Shown piece by piece: positions 14,425 to 22,700 of a stretch of 23,294 nt of DNA. Below the pieces are notes generated by a model, which saw only the letters and a program-made list of their open reading frames with translations, was not told the DNA's origin and ran no database searches. Numbering within the stretch: position 1 is the first letter of the stretch; each line of letters starts with the position of its first letter. Position numbers and translations under genes: made by a program. This DNA is from Bryobacteraceae bacterium (GTDB taxonomy: Bacteria; Acidobacteriota; Terriglobia; Bryobacterales; Bryobacteraceae), in NCBI GenBank assembly GCA_025350445.1, contig JANXXV010000773.1:1-23294 (forward strand), written 5' to 3'.

Positions 14425-16151
14425 GCCGCTTCGCTCTCCCTGTTCGCCACCGCCAGATGCAGCGTAAATGACGATCCATTACCCGGTTCCGACTCCACTG
14501 TCACCCGTCCGCCCATGGCTTCCATCATCTGGCGAACCAGGCTGAGGCCCAGGCCGGTCCCCGGTGTTTGCGCTTCCCGCGCTCTCGCGCCGCGGTAGAA
14601 AGGCTCGAATATGTGGTGCCGGTCGCCGCGGTCGATGCCCTCTCCCCGATCCCTTACCGTCAGTTGTACCTCGGTGGACCGGCCGCCCCGCACCGTCTCC
14701 CCGTGGATGCCGATCCATGCGCCTGGCTTGCCATACTTCACCGCGTTGCTCAACAAATTACCGATGCACGTTCGCAGCGCCACGGCATCGGCAAGCACTT
14801 TTGGAAGATCCGCCGCCAGATGCTCCTCCACCTGAATGCCGGCCGCTTCAATCAGGTGATTCTCATCGGATAAGGCGCGGGCCATCACCTGGGCCAGGTC
14901 CACCGGCCGCACGTCCAGCTTGGGCTTTCGCTTCTCGTGCGCGGCAAAGAACAGTACTTCTTCCACCATGGTGCGCAGACGCCGGCCTTGCACTTGCAAC
15001 AGGGAACCATATTGCCGGATCTGCTGCTCGGAGGTGACCACGCCGCCGGACATGTTTTCGGCCATCATGCAAACCGCTGCCACCGGCGTGCGCAATTCAT
15101 GAGAGAAGCCCGCGACGAAATCCACCTGCAGACGCGCCAGTTGCTGCGCGCGCTGCGCCGAGATCGCCAGGAAAGCCATACCCGCGCACAACACCAGCAA
15201 CACACCAAAGCTTACCGCCAGATTGCGCCGCCGCAGCCGCGTGACCGCCGCATCCAGCGATCCCGAGCGGTGCTGCGCGATCAATTGCAGCACGGCAACC
15301 TCTCCGGATTCGCGAATGTTCACCGCCGGCAGTTTGCCGTTACCGGCCCCGGCGGGTGCCAAAAGCTCCACTACTTCATCCGCTGCTTCGGCTTTCGGCG
15401 GCCCTGCTTCGGGCTGCGAGTCATAGAGCGTTGCCGGATACGGTCCGGCTTTGAGAATGGCGACGCGGTAATCCGGGTCACCCGCGCCGCGGAAGTACCG
15501 CTCCACCATTTGAGGCAGGTAGTGTTTTTCAAGGTAGTCGCGGTTCAGCCCAACCAGAACGTATCCCGCCAGGCGATAGCGCAGCGGATCGTTCACATCG
15601 GCATCCGGCGCCTCGGAAGCCACCGCGCGAAACAGCAGCGGCATGTTCGGAACCAGGATCCACGGCCGGTGGTGCCACTGGCGCGGCGTAGCCCTGTCGA
15701 GATCCTCGGCGTTCGCGCTCAACTCCACGGCGAGGTTCGACCAGGCGGCAGGCCAGGGCACCGGGCTATAGCGTCCTGAACGTACGTCCAGCGTTGCCAA
15801 TTGCCAGTCGCCGCGCGCATCATCCTGCACCATGTACACGCTGTTCACCAGCTCGCGGGGAATGCCGCTACGGTTCCATTCGCGCGCGTTCTCCAGGAGG
15901 ACGGACTTGATCTCAGCGCTTGACGCCGCCGTTCTCACTTCGAAAGTACCGGCGATGCGGGCCAGGTCCTGTTGCAATGCCGCTTGAAAGCGTTGTACCG
16001 ATCCGGCCAGCTCCGCGCGCATGCGTTGCTGTAGAGCCTCGCCCACCTGCGTGCTCCAGCCGTATTGCAGCCAGGCCAACACGCCAAGCGTAAGCAGCAT
16101 GGCGGTCAGGATCAGCGTCGGCAGCAGGGATTGTTTTAGCCAGAGTGGCAT
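14421..16151 (-). CDS. Membrane sensor histidine kinase
   Basis: A 576-residue kinase. Transmembrane helix 1 is at about 9-29, an extracytoplasmic sensor spans about 30-310, and helix 2 is at about 311-332. A very short linker without a HAMP domain leads to HisKA with phospho-H351 (VAGFSHELRTPVAAV). The ATPase domain has an N box (N469, GNLLSNAVKYG), G1 (DRGEGI, 501-506), an F box (FEPFYRG, about 515-521) and G2 (GTGLGL, 531-536). The large sensor does not resemble a family I can name. The ATG at 16151 has only a weak ribosome site. galT ends 39 bases upstream on the same strand, so cotranscription is possible; the regulator follows with a four-base overlap. Confidence 0.93.
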   Translation of the reverse strand: MPLWLKQSLLPTLILTAMLLTLGVLAWLQYGWSTQVGEALQQRMRAELAGSVQRFQAALQQDLARIAGTFEVRTAASSAEIKSVLLENAREWNRSGIPRELVNSVYMVQDDARGDWQLATLDVRSGRYSPVPWPAAWSNLAVELSANAEDLDRATPRQWHHRPWILVPNMPLLFRAVASEAPDADVNDPLRYRLAGYVLVGLNRDYLEKHYLPQMVERYFRGAGDPDYRVAILKAGPYPATLYDSQPEAGPPKAEAADEVVELLAPAGAGNGKLPAVNIRESGEVAVLQLIAQHRSGSLDAAVTRLRRRNLAVSFGVLLVLCAGMAFLAISAQRAQQLARLQVDFVAGFSHELRTPVAAVCMMAENMSGGVVTSEQQIRQYGSLLQVQGRRLRTMVEEVLFFAAHEKRKPKLDVRPVDLAQVMARALSDENHLIEAAGIQVEEHLAADLPKVLADAVALRTCIGNLLSNAVKYGKPGAWIGIHGETVRGGRSTEVQLTVRDRGEGIDRGDRHHIFEPFYRGARAREAQTPGTGLGLSLVRQMMEAMGGRVTVESEPGNGSSFTLHLAVANRESEAA

Positions 16152-16190
16152 GGGGGCTCGAATGCGAGCTTCGCCGCTATCCTTAGTGTT

Positions 16191-17231
16191 TCACAGTGAT
16201 TCCAAGTAGTGCTCTTCCGGCTGTTCGCGCAGCCGGGCCGCCGCCATCTCCGGCGTGATGTCGCGCTGCGGCATGGCCAGAAGTTCATAGCCAACCATGA
16301 ATTTCTTCACCGTGGCGGAGCGCAGCAGCGGCGGAAGAAAGTGCGCGTGCAGATGCCACTCTTCATGGGCATCGCCGTCCGTTGGCTTTTGGTGAATGCC
16401 CATGGAGTACGGCATTGAGGCTTGGAACAGGTTGTCGTACCGTGTGGCCACACGCTTCAAAATGTCAGCCAGCCCGTCGCGCGATGCGTCGTCAAGTTCA
16501 CTCAATGATCCGGCGTGCCGCTTGGAAATCACCATGATCTCAAATGGCCAGATAGCCCAGAACGGAGTGAGCGCCAGGAACCAATCGTTTTCGCAGACCA
16601 CCCGTTCTCTTGACTCCAACTCCAGCGCAGTGTAGTCGCAGAGCAGGCACGCGGCGCGATCGTCAAGATATTCACGTTGCGATCGGGTCTCTTTCGCCAC
16701 CTCGTTCGGCAGCGATTCGTTGGCCCAGATCTGCCCGTGCGGATGCGGGTTACTGGCGCCCATCATCTCGCCGCGGTTCTCAAAGATCTGCACATTTTGG
16801 ATGAAGGGAAGGCTGCCCAGTTCCTGGTATTGGGCGGCCCAAACGTCGGCCACACGGCGGATCCCGCGCACACCCATACGGCCGAGCGTAAGGCTATGAT
16901 CGGGCGAGTAGCAGACCACCCGGCTGACGCCGCGCTCCGCTTCGGCGGCCAGAAGGCCCCGGTCGTAGAAAGCGGCGGGCGCTGTGTCCGCCCGCAACGC
17001 CGCGAAGTCGTTTTCAAACACAAAAGTTTCGCTGTATGCCGGGTTGTGCGCGCCACCATGCCGCGCATTACCGGGGCATAGGTAGCATGCGGGGTCATAC
17101 GGGATGCGGACGGGCGCTGTGGTCTTTTCCAGCTGCCCCTGCCAGGGGCGTTGCGTGCGTTGCGGCGATACCAGAACCCATTCGCCTGTCAGTGCGTTAT
17201 ACCGGCGGTGCGGTTGCTCGGTCCAGTTCAA
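16191..17231 (-). CDS. galT: Galactose-1-phosphate uridylyltransferase
   Basis: A 346-residue enzyme of the Leloir pathway, exchanging UDP between UDP-glucose and galactose-1-phosphate in the cytoplasm. The N-terminus [20 protein letters not shown] closely follows E. coli GalT. The active-site triad is [10 protein letters not shown], with nucleophile H165 (E. coli H166). Zinc ligands C49, C52, H112 and H163 match E. coli C52, C55, H115 and H164. Length equals the family's. The start is TTG at 17231 with AGGAG 6 bases upstream, and homology begins at once. No galK, galE or galM is visible here. Confidence 0.95.
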   Translation of the reverse strand: MNWTEQPHRRYNALTGEWVLVSPQRTQRPWQGQLEKTTAPVRIPYDPACYLCPGNARHGGAHNPAYSETFVFENDFAALRADTAPAAFYDRGLLAAEAERGVSRVVCYSPDHSLTLGRMGVRGIRRVADVWAAQYQELGSLPFIQNVQIFENRGEMMGASNPHPHGQIWANESLPNEVAKETRSQREYLDDRAACLLCDYTALELESRERVVCENDWFLALTPFWAIWPFEIMVISKRHAGSLSELDDASRDGLADILKRVATRYDNLFQASMPYSMGIHQKPTDGDAHEEWHLHAHFLPPLLRSATVKKFMVGYELLAMPQRDITPEMAAARLREQPEEHYLESL

Positions 17232-17263
17232 AGTACGCTCCTGTCATCACCGATTGTGCTACA

Positions 17264-17554
17264 GTGCCTCGTCTTCCGTCCCGTCTGACACGAGCGATCC
17301 TCGCGCTTGCCGGAACGTGTGCTTTCGCGGCGACTACGAATCTGCTGAGCCTTCCGGAGAACCACGGGTTGTGCCGGGAAGCGATGGTGCGTGTGGAGCG
17401 GATGGGGTGATCCGCAATCTTCCGCGGCATGGTGGTGATGTACACGCCGAATCCAGAGCGCCGGAGGTTGGAAGAAGAACAACAGAAAGCGGCTCGAAAG
17501 GGACTATCGGCGCGCGCCCCGCGGCGGACCGCAAGCCACAGGCTGGATAATAGG
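17264..17554 (+). other. Gap with a possible small broken gene
   Basis: The 352 bases between galT (start 17231) and the TonB terminator (17584) hold no confident gene. One plus-strand frame is open from GTG 17264 and begins MPRLPSRLTRAILALAGTCA, resembling an export signal, and meets a TGA at 17408-17410. The same frame then continues without a stop through MVVMYTPNPERRRLEEEQQK and beyond. This could be a small secreted protein with a nonsense codon, but no ribosome site precedes it and no family is recognised; chance is equally likely. Confidence 0.22.
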
Positions 17555-17583
17555 AACGCCCGGACAATACAGCAAGCCCCTGG

Positions 17584-17618
17584 AAAAAAAAGGGCGTCCC
17601 GATCACTCAGGACGCCCT
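17584..17618 (-). terminator. Rho-independent terminator of the TonB receptor gene
   Basis: AGGGCGTCC (17591-17599) pairs with GGACGCCCT (17610-17618) around a 10-base loop. On the minus strand the stem is followed by an unbroken run of eight T (17584-17591 read in reverse). It lies about 30 bases beyond the receptor's stop codon. Confidence 0.9.
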
Positions 17619-17648
17619 CTCGCTTGTATTACAAACCACTTCCTTCGC

Positions 17649-20600
17649 TTAGAACTGGAAGCGAAGCCCCATCTGCAACTGGCGCGGATTCCCAACGGTG
17701 CTGGTGATGGAACCCACCTGGGCATTGCCAATATTCTGGTTCGGTAAACCGAATTGCGGATGGTTGAACACGTTAAATGCCTCAGCGCGGAATTCAAAAC
17801 GCATCTGGTCCTTAATCACAAAATTCTTAAACAGAGACATATCCCAATTGACGCGGCCCGGTCCAAACAGGCTATTGCGGGACGCGTTGCCGTAAGTGTA
17901 CGGCGCGGGCGTGGCGTAGGCGCTCGGGTCGAACCAGCGCTGTAGCGTCTTCGGATACGTCACTTTACCCACTACGTCCGGCCGGCTCCCGGTGCCGTTG
18001 GTGGTTGACGTTTGCAATACCGGCGAGAACGGCTGACCGGTTTGAATGGTAAGAATTCCGTTGGTCTGCCATCCGCCAATTACATAGTCCGCGATTCCAC
18101 CCTTATTCAGGAAGTCCTTTCCTTTGCCGAAGGGCAGTTCGTATAGATAGCTGGCCGTCAAGCGATGGCGCAGATCGATGATAGAGTTGCCACGCTCGGC
18201 CTTCAGGTTGCGGGGATCCTGGGGTTGCGGTCCAGCGGCGCCACCGCCAAACTCGAGAACCACGTTGTCGATTGCGTGCGACCAGGAGTAGCCCACCAGT
18301 CCGCTCAGGCCCTTGGCGAATCGCTTGTCGAGAGTTAACTGTCCCGCATAGTAGTCGCTCAATCCGTCCGATACGAAGTAGCTGACTCCGGCCAAATCGG
18401 GGAGAGCCGAATAGAACGGGCGGCGGGTATTCAGCGCCGCTGCCGACGGGATCGGCTGATTGGCATCGTACACGTTATACAGATGGCGTCCCAGATTGCC
18501 TACCGCGGCAGCCCTGATCACCAGCGCCCACGGGGCAATCTCGTGCTCAACGGTCAAGTTGAACTGATACGCAGCGGACGGACGGAAGTTCGAGGACACC
18601 GCATTGTTCGCGCCGAACGGTTTGTTCGCGTCCGCGAAGTTGGGCGGCTGAAGCGGCAGGAATCCGTCACTCACCCGCAAGCCCACATTGATATCTCCCG
18701 GGGTGATATTTATCGTCGAACCGAAGGGAATATTGCGGAAAAGCCGCAGGCTGCTTCCCTCGTTCCCCGCTGGATTGTAGAACATCCCAAAGCCGCCGCG
18801 AACCACAGTGTGAGTCAATGCCTGGTACGCAAATCCAATGCGCGGTCCAAAGTTCTTGTAGTACGGTTTGATCCCGGCATACTTGTCGACGCCATTCACG
18901 CCGGCGATATCGATCTTCGCGGTCGTCACATTGAAATTCGCCCAGCGATTAGCGACTTCACTGAAGGGGCTGTAGTAGTCCCAGCGCAGACCCAGGTTAA
19001 GAGTCAGCTTGCGGGTAATCCGCCAGTCGTCGGCAAAGTATAGCCCGACTTCGCTGCCCCGTTCCCCCGGCCAGTTGAAGGTATAGTCGTGGCCGGTCAA
19101 GGTTGGGTAGCCCAGCAGGAAGCTGGCCATCGTGTCGCCACCCGGTCCTTGGCGGGAATCGGTGAACGCCGGGGAGAAGTTGAACCGGCCATTGCCCAGA
19201 TTGGTCTGATAAACGGTGAGTTGACGGCGGCGGAAATCGGCACCCCACTTGAAGGTGTGCTTACCCAGCGTCATGCTCATGTTGTCCACGTACTGGAATC
19301 CATTCTCGCGCCGGAAAATGGGCAAAGAGCGTGTTTGGCCAATCCCAAAGTAATTCGAGGGCGAAAAGATTGGAAAGTTTTGCTCGTTCGGAGTTACGTT
19401 CGAATTCGCGATTCCGAACTTGTTTCCAAGCCCACCACCCGGTTCATATTGATCCGCAGTATAGTCCGCGCGAAAGCGGCTGTAACCGGCGCGGAACTCA
19501 TTCACCAGCCTGGGGCTGATGACTCTTACGTAACTCGCCACCGCATGTTGGGCAGGTTGAAACGCAGTGCCGGCGAAGGAACCTTCGTCACCAAGGTTGA
19601 TCGGCTTTGACAATCCAGGAAGGGTGACCGGCGGCAATGTGCTGGGAACCCGGGTTTCGGTGTTTTGAATGGAGTATCTGGCAAAGAAGCTGTCTTTCGA
19701 AGAGGCTTGGTGATCCACTCGAACGTCGCCCTGATTCCAATTCTGATGTTGCACGATATTAGCCAGATAGTTATTCAGCCGGGCGGCGCCGATGGGCGTC
19801 GGGTACGCGTTTATCAACAGCGCCGTTTTCGGATCGAAACGGCTCGCCGGAATCTGATTGCCCGGAAACTGCGTACGGATGAAACCGGCGCCGTTCGGAT
19901 TTGCCCGCGTGGTCAGCGGATCGTAAATCGCCGCCGCTTCGCTGAAGTCGCCTTTCCGCATCAGTAGCGTGGGCACGTTGCCCAGCGCCAGGCTCTGCGA
20001 ATCCCGCCGATAGCCTTCGTAATCCACAAAGACAAACGTCTTGTCTTTTCCGCTGTAGACTTTCGGTATGACAACCGGTCCGCCGAAAGAGCCTCCAAAC
20101 TGATTCAGCCGGAACGACGGGAATGCCGAACCTTTAGGGCTGAAGAAATTGCGCGCGTCCATGGCGGAATTGCGCAGGAATTCGAACAAACTGCCATGCA
20201 GTTGGTTCGTGCCGGATTTCGTAATCACGTCAACCACCGCGCCCGAGTTGCGGCCGATGTCGGCGCTATACAAGTTTGTTTGAATCTTGAATTCGCGCAC
20301 GGACTCAACGGCGGGCCGCAGCACAATCGACAGGGTGAGCCGCTCATTGTCATCGATGCCGTCGAAAAGGAAGTTGTTCGAGCCTTCGCGGTTTCCATTC
20401 GAAAAGATCTCGGTGCCGGGACGGCGGTCGTCCGGCCGGGTGCCGCTCATGATGGTGTTCGAAGCACCGTATCCCACGCCGGTGACTCCCGGGCTCAGAA
20501 CCGCCAGTTGAATAAAGTTGCGTCCATTCAGCGGCAGTTGGTTGACAAGCTTTTCGCTTACAACCGTTCCCAGGGAAGACGATTCGGACTGCAGCTGCGG

Positions 20601-20963
20601 AGCTTGCGCGGTCACCGAAATTTCCTCGGAGACTTGACCAATTTGCAGCGTCAGGTTCAGCTGCGCCTGCTGGTTGATCTGGAGGCTGAGTCCTTTCTGG
20701 ACCAGCTTCTTAAAACCCGCCGCTTCCACGGTGATCACATAGTCGCCGGGTTGCAGCAGGGGGATGACATAATTTCCAGCGGAGTCGCTTACGGTATCGT
20801 GAGCGACATTGGTACCGGCGTTGGTGGCCGTCACTTTGGCGCCGACAAGGGCCGCGCCGGTAGAATCAAGAACCGTGCCGCTCAATTCGGCTGAAGAAAC
20901 CTGGGCGAGCACAGGGAAACACAGTGCGCTAAGCAGCGCAACGAAAATACAAAATTTCAACAT
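17649..20963 (-). CDS. Oar-like TonB-dependent outer-membrane receptor
   Basis: A 1,104-residue outer-membrane protein. Signal peptide about 1-20 (ending PVLAQ). A carboxypeptidase-regulatory-like beta domain follows (about 24-105; AELSGTVLDSTGAALVGAKV and YVIPLLQPGDYVITVEAAGF). The plug begins near 120 with NQLPLNGRNFIQLAVLSPGV, a hallmark of the large receptor family expanded in Acidobacteriota, and a long beta-barrel ends in aromatic F (GLRFQF) as required for outer-membrane insertion. The substrate is unknown; paralogues are thought to take up plant or microbial oligosaccharides or peptides. ATG 20963 is preferred over 20975 because GAGG lies 6 bases upstream and the shorter form has a standard signal peptide. 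A terminator follows the gene. No TonB box can be assigned with confidence. Confidence 0.92.
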   Translation of the reverse strand: MLKFCIFVALLSALCFPVLAQVSSAELSGTVLDSTGAALVGAKVTATNAGTNVAHDTVSDSAGNYVIPLLQPGDYVITVEAAGFKKLVQKGLSLQINQQAQLNLTLQIGQVSEEISVTAQAPQLQSESSSLGTVVSEKLVNQLPLNGRNFIQLAVLSPGVTGVGYGASNTIMSGTRPDDRRPGTEIFSNGNREGSNNFLFDGIDDNERLTLSIVLRPAVESVREFKIQTNLYSADIGRNSGAVVDVITKSGTNQLHGSLFEFLRNSAMDARNFFSPKGSAFPSFRLNQFGGSFGGPVVIPKVYSGKDKTFVFVDYEGYRRDSQSLALGNVPTLLMRKGDFSEAAAIYDPLTTRANPNGAGFIRTQFPGNQIPASRFDPKTALLINAYPTPIGAARLNNYLANIVQHQNWNQGDVRVDHQASSKDSFFARYSIQNTETRVPSTLPPVTLPGLSKPINLGDEGSFAGTAFQPAQHAVASYVRVISPRLVNEFRAGYSRFRADYTADQYEPGGGLGNKFGIANSNVTPNEQNFPIFSPSNYFGIGQTRSLPIFRRENGFQYVDNMSMTLGKHTFKWGADFRRRQLTVYQTNLGNGRFNFSPAFTDSRQGPGGDTMASFLLGYPTLTGHDYTFNWPGERGSEVGLYFADDWRITRKLTLNLGLRWDYYSPFSEVANRWANFNVTTAKIDIAGVNGVDKYAGIKPYYKNFGPRIGFAYQALTHTVVRGGFGMFYNPAGNEGSSLRLFRNIPFGSTINITPGDINVGLRVSDGFLPLQPPNFADANKPFGANNAVSSNFRPSAAYQFNLTVEHEIAPWALVIRAAAVGNLGRHLYNVYDANQPIPSAAALNTRRPFYSALPDLAGVSYFVSDGLSDYYAGQLTLDKRFAKGLSGLVGYSWSHAIDNVVLEFGGGAAGPQPQDPRNLKAERGNSIIDLRHRLTASYLYELPFGKGKDFLNKGGIADYVIGGWQTNGILTIQTGQPFSPVLQTSTTNGTGSRPDVVGKVTYPKTLQRWFDPSAYATPAPYTYGNASRNSLFGPGRVNWDMSLFKNFVIKDQMRFEFRAEAFNVFNHPQFGLPNQNIGNAQVGSITSTVGNPRQLQMGLRFQF

Positions 20964-21016
20964 GGAGAACCTCATTTTTAGTAGCGAACTTGACTACTTC
21001 GCAAGACCTTACCGTT

Positions 21017-21047
21017 ATTGTAACTCTAGTGAAGCTGCAAGCAGCTT
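21017..21047 (-). promoter_or_regulatory. Candidate TonB-receptor promoter with inverted repeat over -35
   Basis: On the minus strand TACAAT (21017-21022) is a good -10 element about 55 bases before the receptor start. The position expected for -35 (about 21040-21045) has no consensus hexamer and lies inside an inverted repeat, AAGCTGC-AA-GCAGCTT (21032-21047). A regulator bound there could either replace a -35 or block polymerase. No transcription evidence is available. Confidence 0.35.
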
Positions 21048-21093
21048 TGGTTTCTTCGCGCGGCGTGGCCGGTTCCAACTTTTTAGGCTGTGA

Positions 21094-21107
21094 GGGGGCC
21101 GGCCCCC
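21094..21107. terminator. GC-rich palindrome after the aldolase gene
   Basis: GGGGGCCGGCCCCC is a perfect 14-base palindrome 16 bases beyond the aldolase stop on the minus strand. It would form a strong hairpin in RNA from either strand. No T run follows on either side, so it is at best a non-canonical terminator or RNA stabiliser. Confidence 0.35.
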
Positions 21108-21123
21108 AGCTACATTTTCCGAA

Positions 21124-21969
21124 CTAAAAAAGCGCGGTGGGTTGACGCGTCCAGGCCTTGCCTTTCTCTACCGCGATCGCGTCCATATCCTTTAGATAGG
21201 CGGCTGCCTGCGTCAGGACGTGATGCAGATCGTTCCCCACGCTGATGAAGGTAAAGCCCTTTTCCAGAAACTCACCCACGCGCGAAGTCCCGAAAAGGAA
21301 TACACCCAGAATCACTCCGTTCTTCTGCGCTTCCGTCATCAGGCTTTGCGTGGCGGCGTTCAATTCAGGGGATGTATACATGTGCGGGAACTCGTATTTC
21401 TCGTACAGCCCCATGGACATGCAGAGGTCGTTCTGTCCCAGAAACAGAAGATCGACACCGGGAACCGCGGCGATCTCCGCGATATTCTCGATGCACGACG
21501 CCGTCTCCACCTGCAGCGCAATAATGATGTTGTTGTTCGCATTGCCGGCGTAGCCGAGCAGCCCGGCTTTGTTCATGCTGCGCTGCGGGAAATAGACTGA
21601 GCGCGTGCCCGCGGTGGGATAACGGCAGCAACTGATGGCTTCCCGCGCTTCGTGGGCGGTGTTGATGTAGGGCACCAGCACGCCGTCCGCGCCAAGATCG
21701 AGAGCCTGCTGAATGCCCGCGCGATCCTGATAGCCCCCCACGCGAACCATCGACTTTGCACCGCCGCTGGCGATGGCGCACAGCATCGCCGAAAGCTTCT
21801 CGTGGTCCATTGGTCCATGCTGTGTATCCACCAGCAACCAGTCGTAACCGGTGTGCGCCAACTGCTCGGCGACAGTCGGGCTGTGCGAATTGACGAACAG
21901 ACCCATCTTTGGCGCACCGTCACGCATCTTCTTCTTAAACTCGGCCCCGGTGAGGGTGGCGTTGGACAT
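21124..21969 (-). CDS. HpcH/HpaI-type class II aldolase (4-hydroxy-2-oxoacid aldolase)
   Basis: A 281-residue cytoplasmic TIM-barrel aldolase. Catalytic and metal residues are all in place and offset by six from E. coli HpaI: H51 (DTQHGPMD; HpaI H45), R76 (MVRVGGY; R70), E155 (LQVETASC; E149) and D181 (FLGQNDLC; D175). The active-site glycine-rich DLGADGVLVPYI is also present. The family cleaves 2-keto-4-hydroxy acids, such as 4-hydroxy-2-oxoheptanedioate or 2-keto-3-deoxy sugar acids, to pyruvate and an aldehyde; the substrate cannot be fixed from sequence, so no symbol is given. AAGGAG lies 9 bases before the ATG. The neighbours do not define a pathway. The TonB receptor follows on the same strand but has its own candidate promoter. 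Confidence 0.92.
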   Translation of the reverse strand: MSNATLTGAEFKKKMRDGAPKMGLFVNSHSPTVAEQLAHTGYDWLLVDTQHGPMDHEKLSAMLCAIASGGAKSMVRVGGYQDRAGIQQALDLGADGVLVPYINTAHEAREAISCCRYPTAGTRSVYFPQRSMNKAGLLGYAGNANNNIIIALQVETASCIENIAEIAAVPGVDLLFLGQNDLCMSMGLYEKYEFPHMYTSPELNAATQSLMTEAQKNGVILGVFLFGTSRVGEFLEKGFTFISVGNDLHHVLTQAAAYLKDMDAIAVEKGKAWTRQPTALF

Positions 21970-22181
21970 GGCAAACTACTCCTTAATGACAATCGGAATC
22001 CTTTTGAATATACCCAACCACGCGAGTGGCGTCAAAAGCGGAGAGGTGCGGCAATCGGCTCACGCTAAATAATTAAGACGGCGCTGGCTCAATAGCACGC
22101 TGTCCTATCGGCGGGCGACAAAGTCCCTGAACAGAAGCATCGCTACGCGGTCCATCTTCCGGTGCCGGAAATTCGCGCATC

Positions 22182-22700
22182 CTACAACAGTTGTTTCCAA
22201 AAAATCGTTGTGTCGCACCACGTTTCATCGGGATACATTGCATACTTTGGAATGACTCCCGCTCTGGTCCATCCCATGCGGACGTACAACCTCTCGGCGG
22301 TATCTCCGCTTACGGTATCCAGCACAAGAAGCGATTTGCCTGCAAGCCGGCTGGCCGCTTCCGCGTGTTCCATGAGCCGGCTTGCGACGCCTTGCCCGCG
22401 AGCCGGCCTTACCACGAGTAGCTTGGCGATATCAGCCCGATGGGGTTGGTTTGGGGGCGTGGCGATCAGGATCTGGACCGTCCCTACCAATTTTGAATCG
22501 ATAAAGGCTGCCAACAAAATACGATCGGCCTTCTGCACTCCATCGAGAACTTTTTCGAAAAAGGATTCAGCTTCAGCCTTCGAGAGTGATGCCATGAAGC
22601 TCACGGACGCGCCTCCTGCCACGCAGTCAAGTAGAACTTCGGCAAGCGCGTCCAAGTATTGACGCCCTTCCGCCGCCGTCAACCGCCGAATCTCAACCAC
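22182..22700 (-). CDS. GNAT family N-acetyltransferase
   Basis: A 172-residue acetyltransferase. The first part, EVLLDCVAGGASVSFMASLS, is characteristic of a GNAT group related to antibiotic- or amine-modifying enzymes. The acetyl-CoA loop R-G-Q-G-V-A at 101-106 fits the (Q/R)xxGx(G/A) signature. The following LLVLDTVSGDTAERLYVRMG and W-T-R-A-G-V-I-P fit motif B. It transfers acetyl groups from acetyl-CoA to an unknown amine. The start is GTG 22700 with no visible ribosome site; the message may be leaderless or the start may differ slightly. The gene ends 212 bases upstream of the aldolase start, and that gap contains nothing I recognise. Confidence 0.87.
   Translation of the reverse strand: MVEIRRLTAAEGRQYLDALAEVLLDCVAGGASVSFMASLSKAEAESFFEKVLDGVQKADRILLAAFIDSKLVGTVQILIATPPNQPHRADIAKLLVVRPARGQGVASRLMEHAEAASRLAGKSLLVLDTVSGDTAERLYVRMGWTRAGVIPKYAMYPDETWCDTTIFWKQLL

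Noticed and set aside
14937..15779. A 280-residue plus-strand frame
   Set aside because: It is the mirror of the sensor kinase coding strand, rich in Arg, His and Gln, typical of an antisense frame in GC-rich DNA.
20196..20894. A 232-residue plus-strand frame
   Set aside because: It lies wholly inside the TonB receptor on the other strand and has no recognisable domain.
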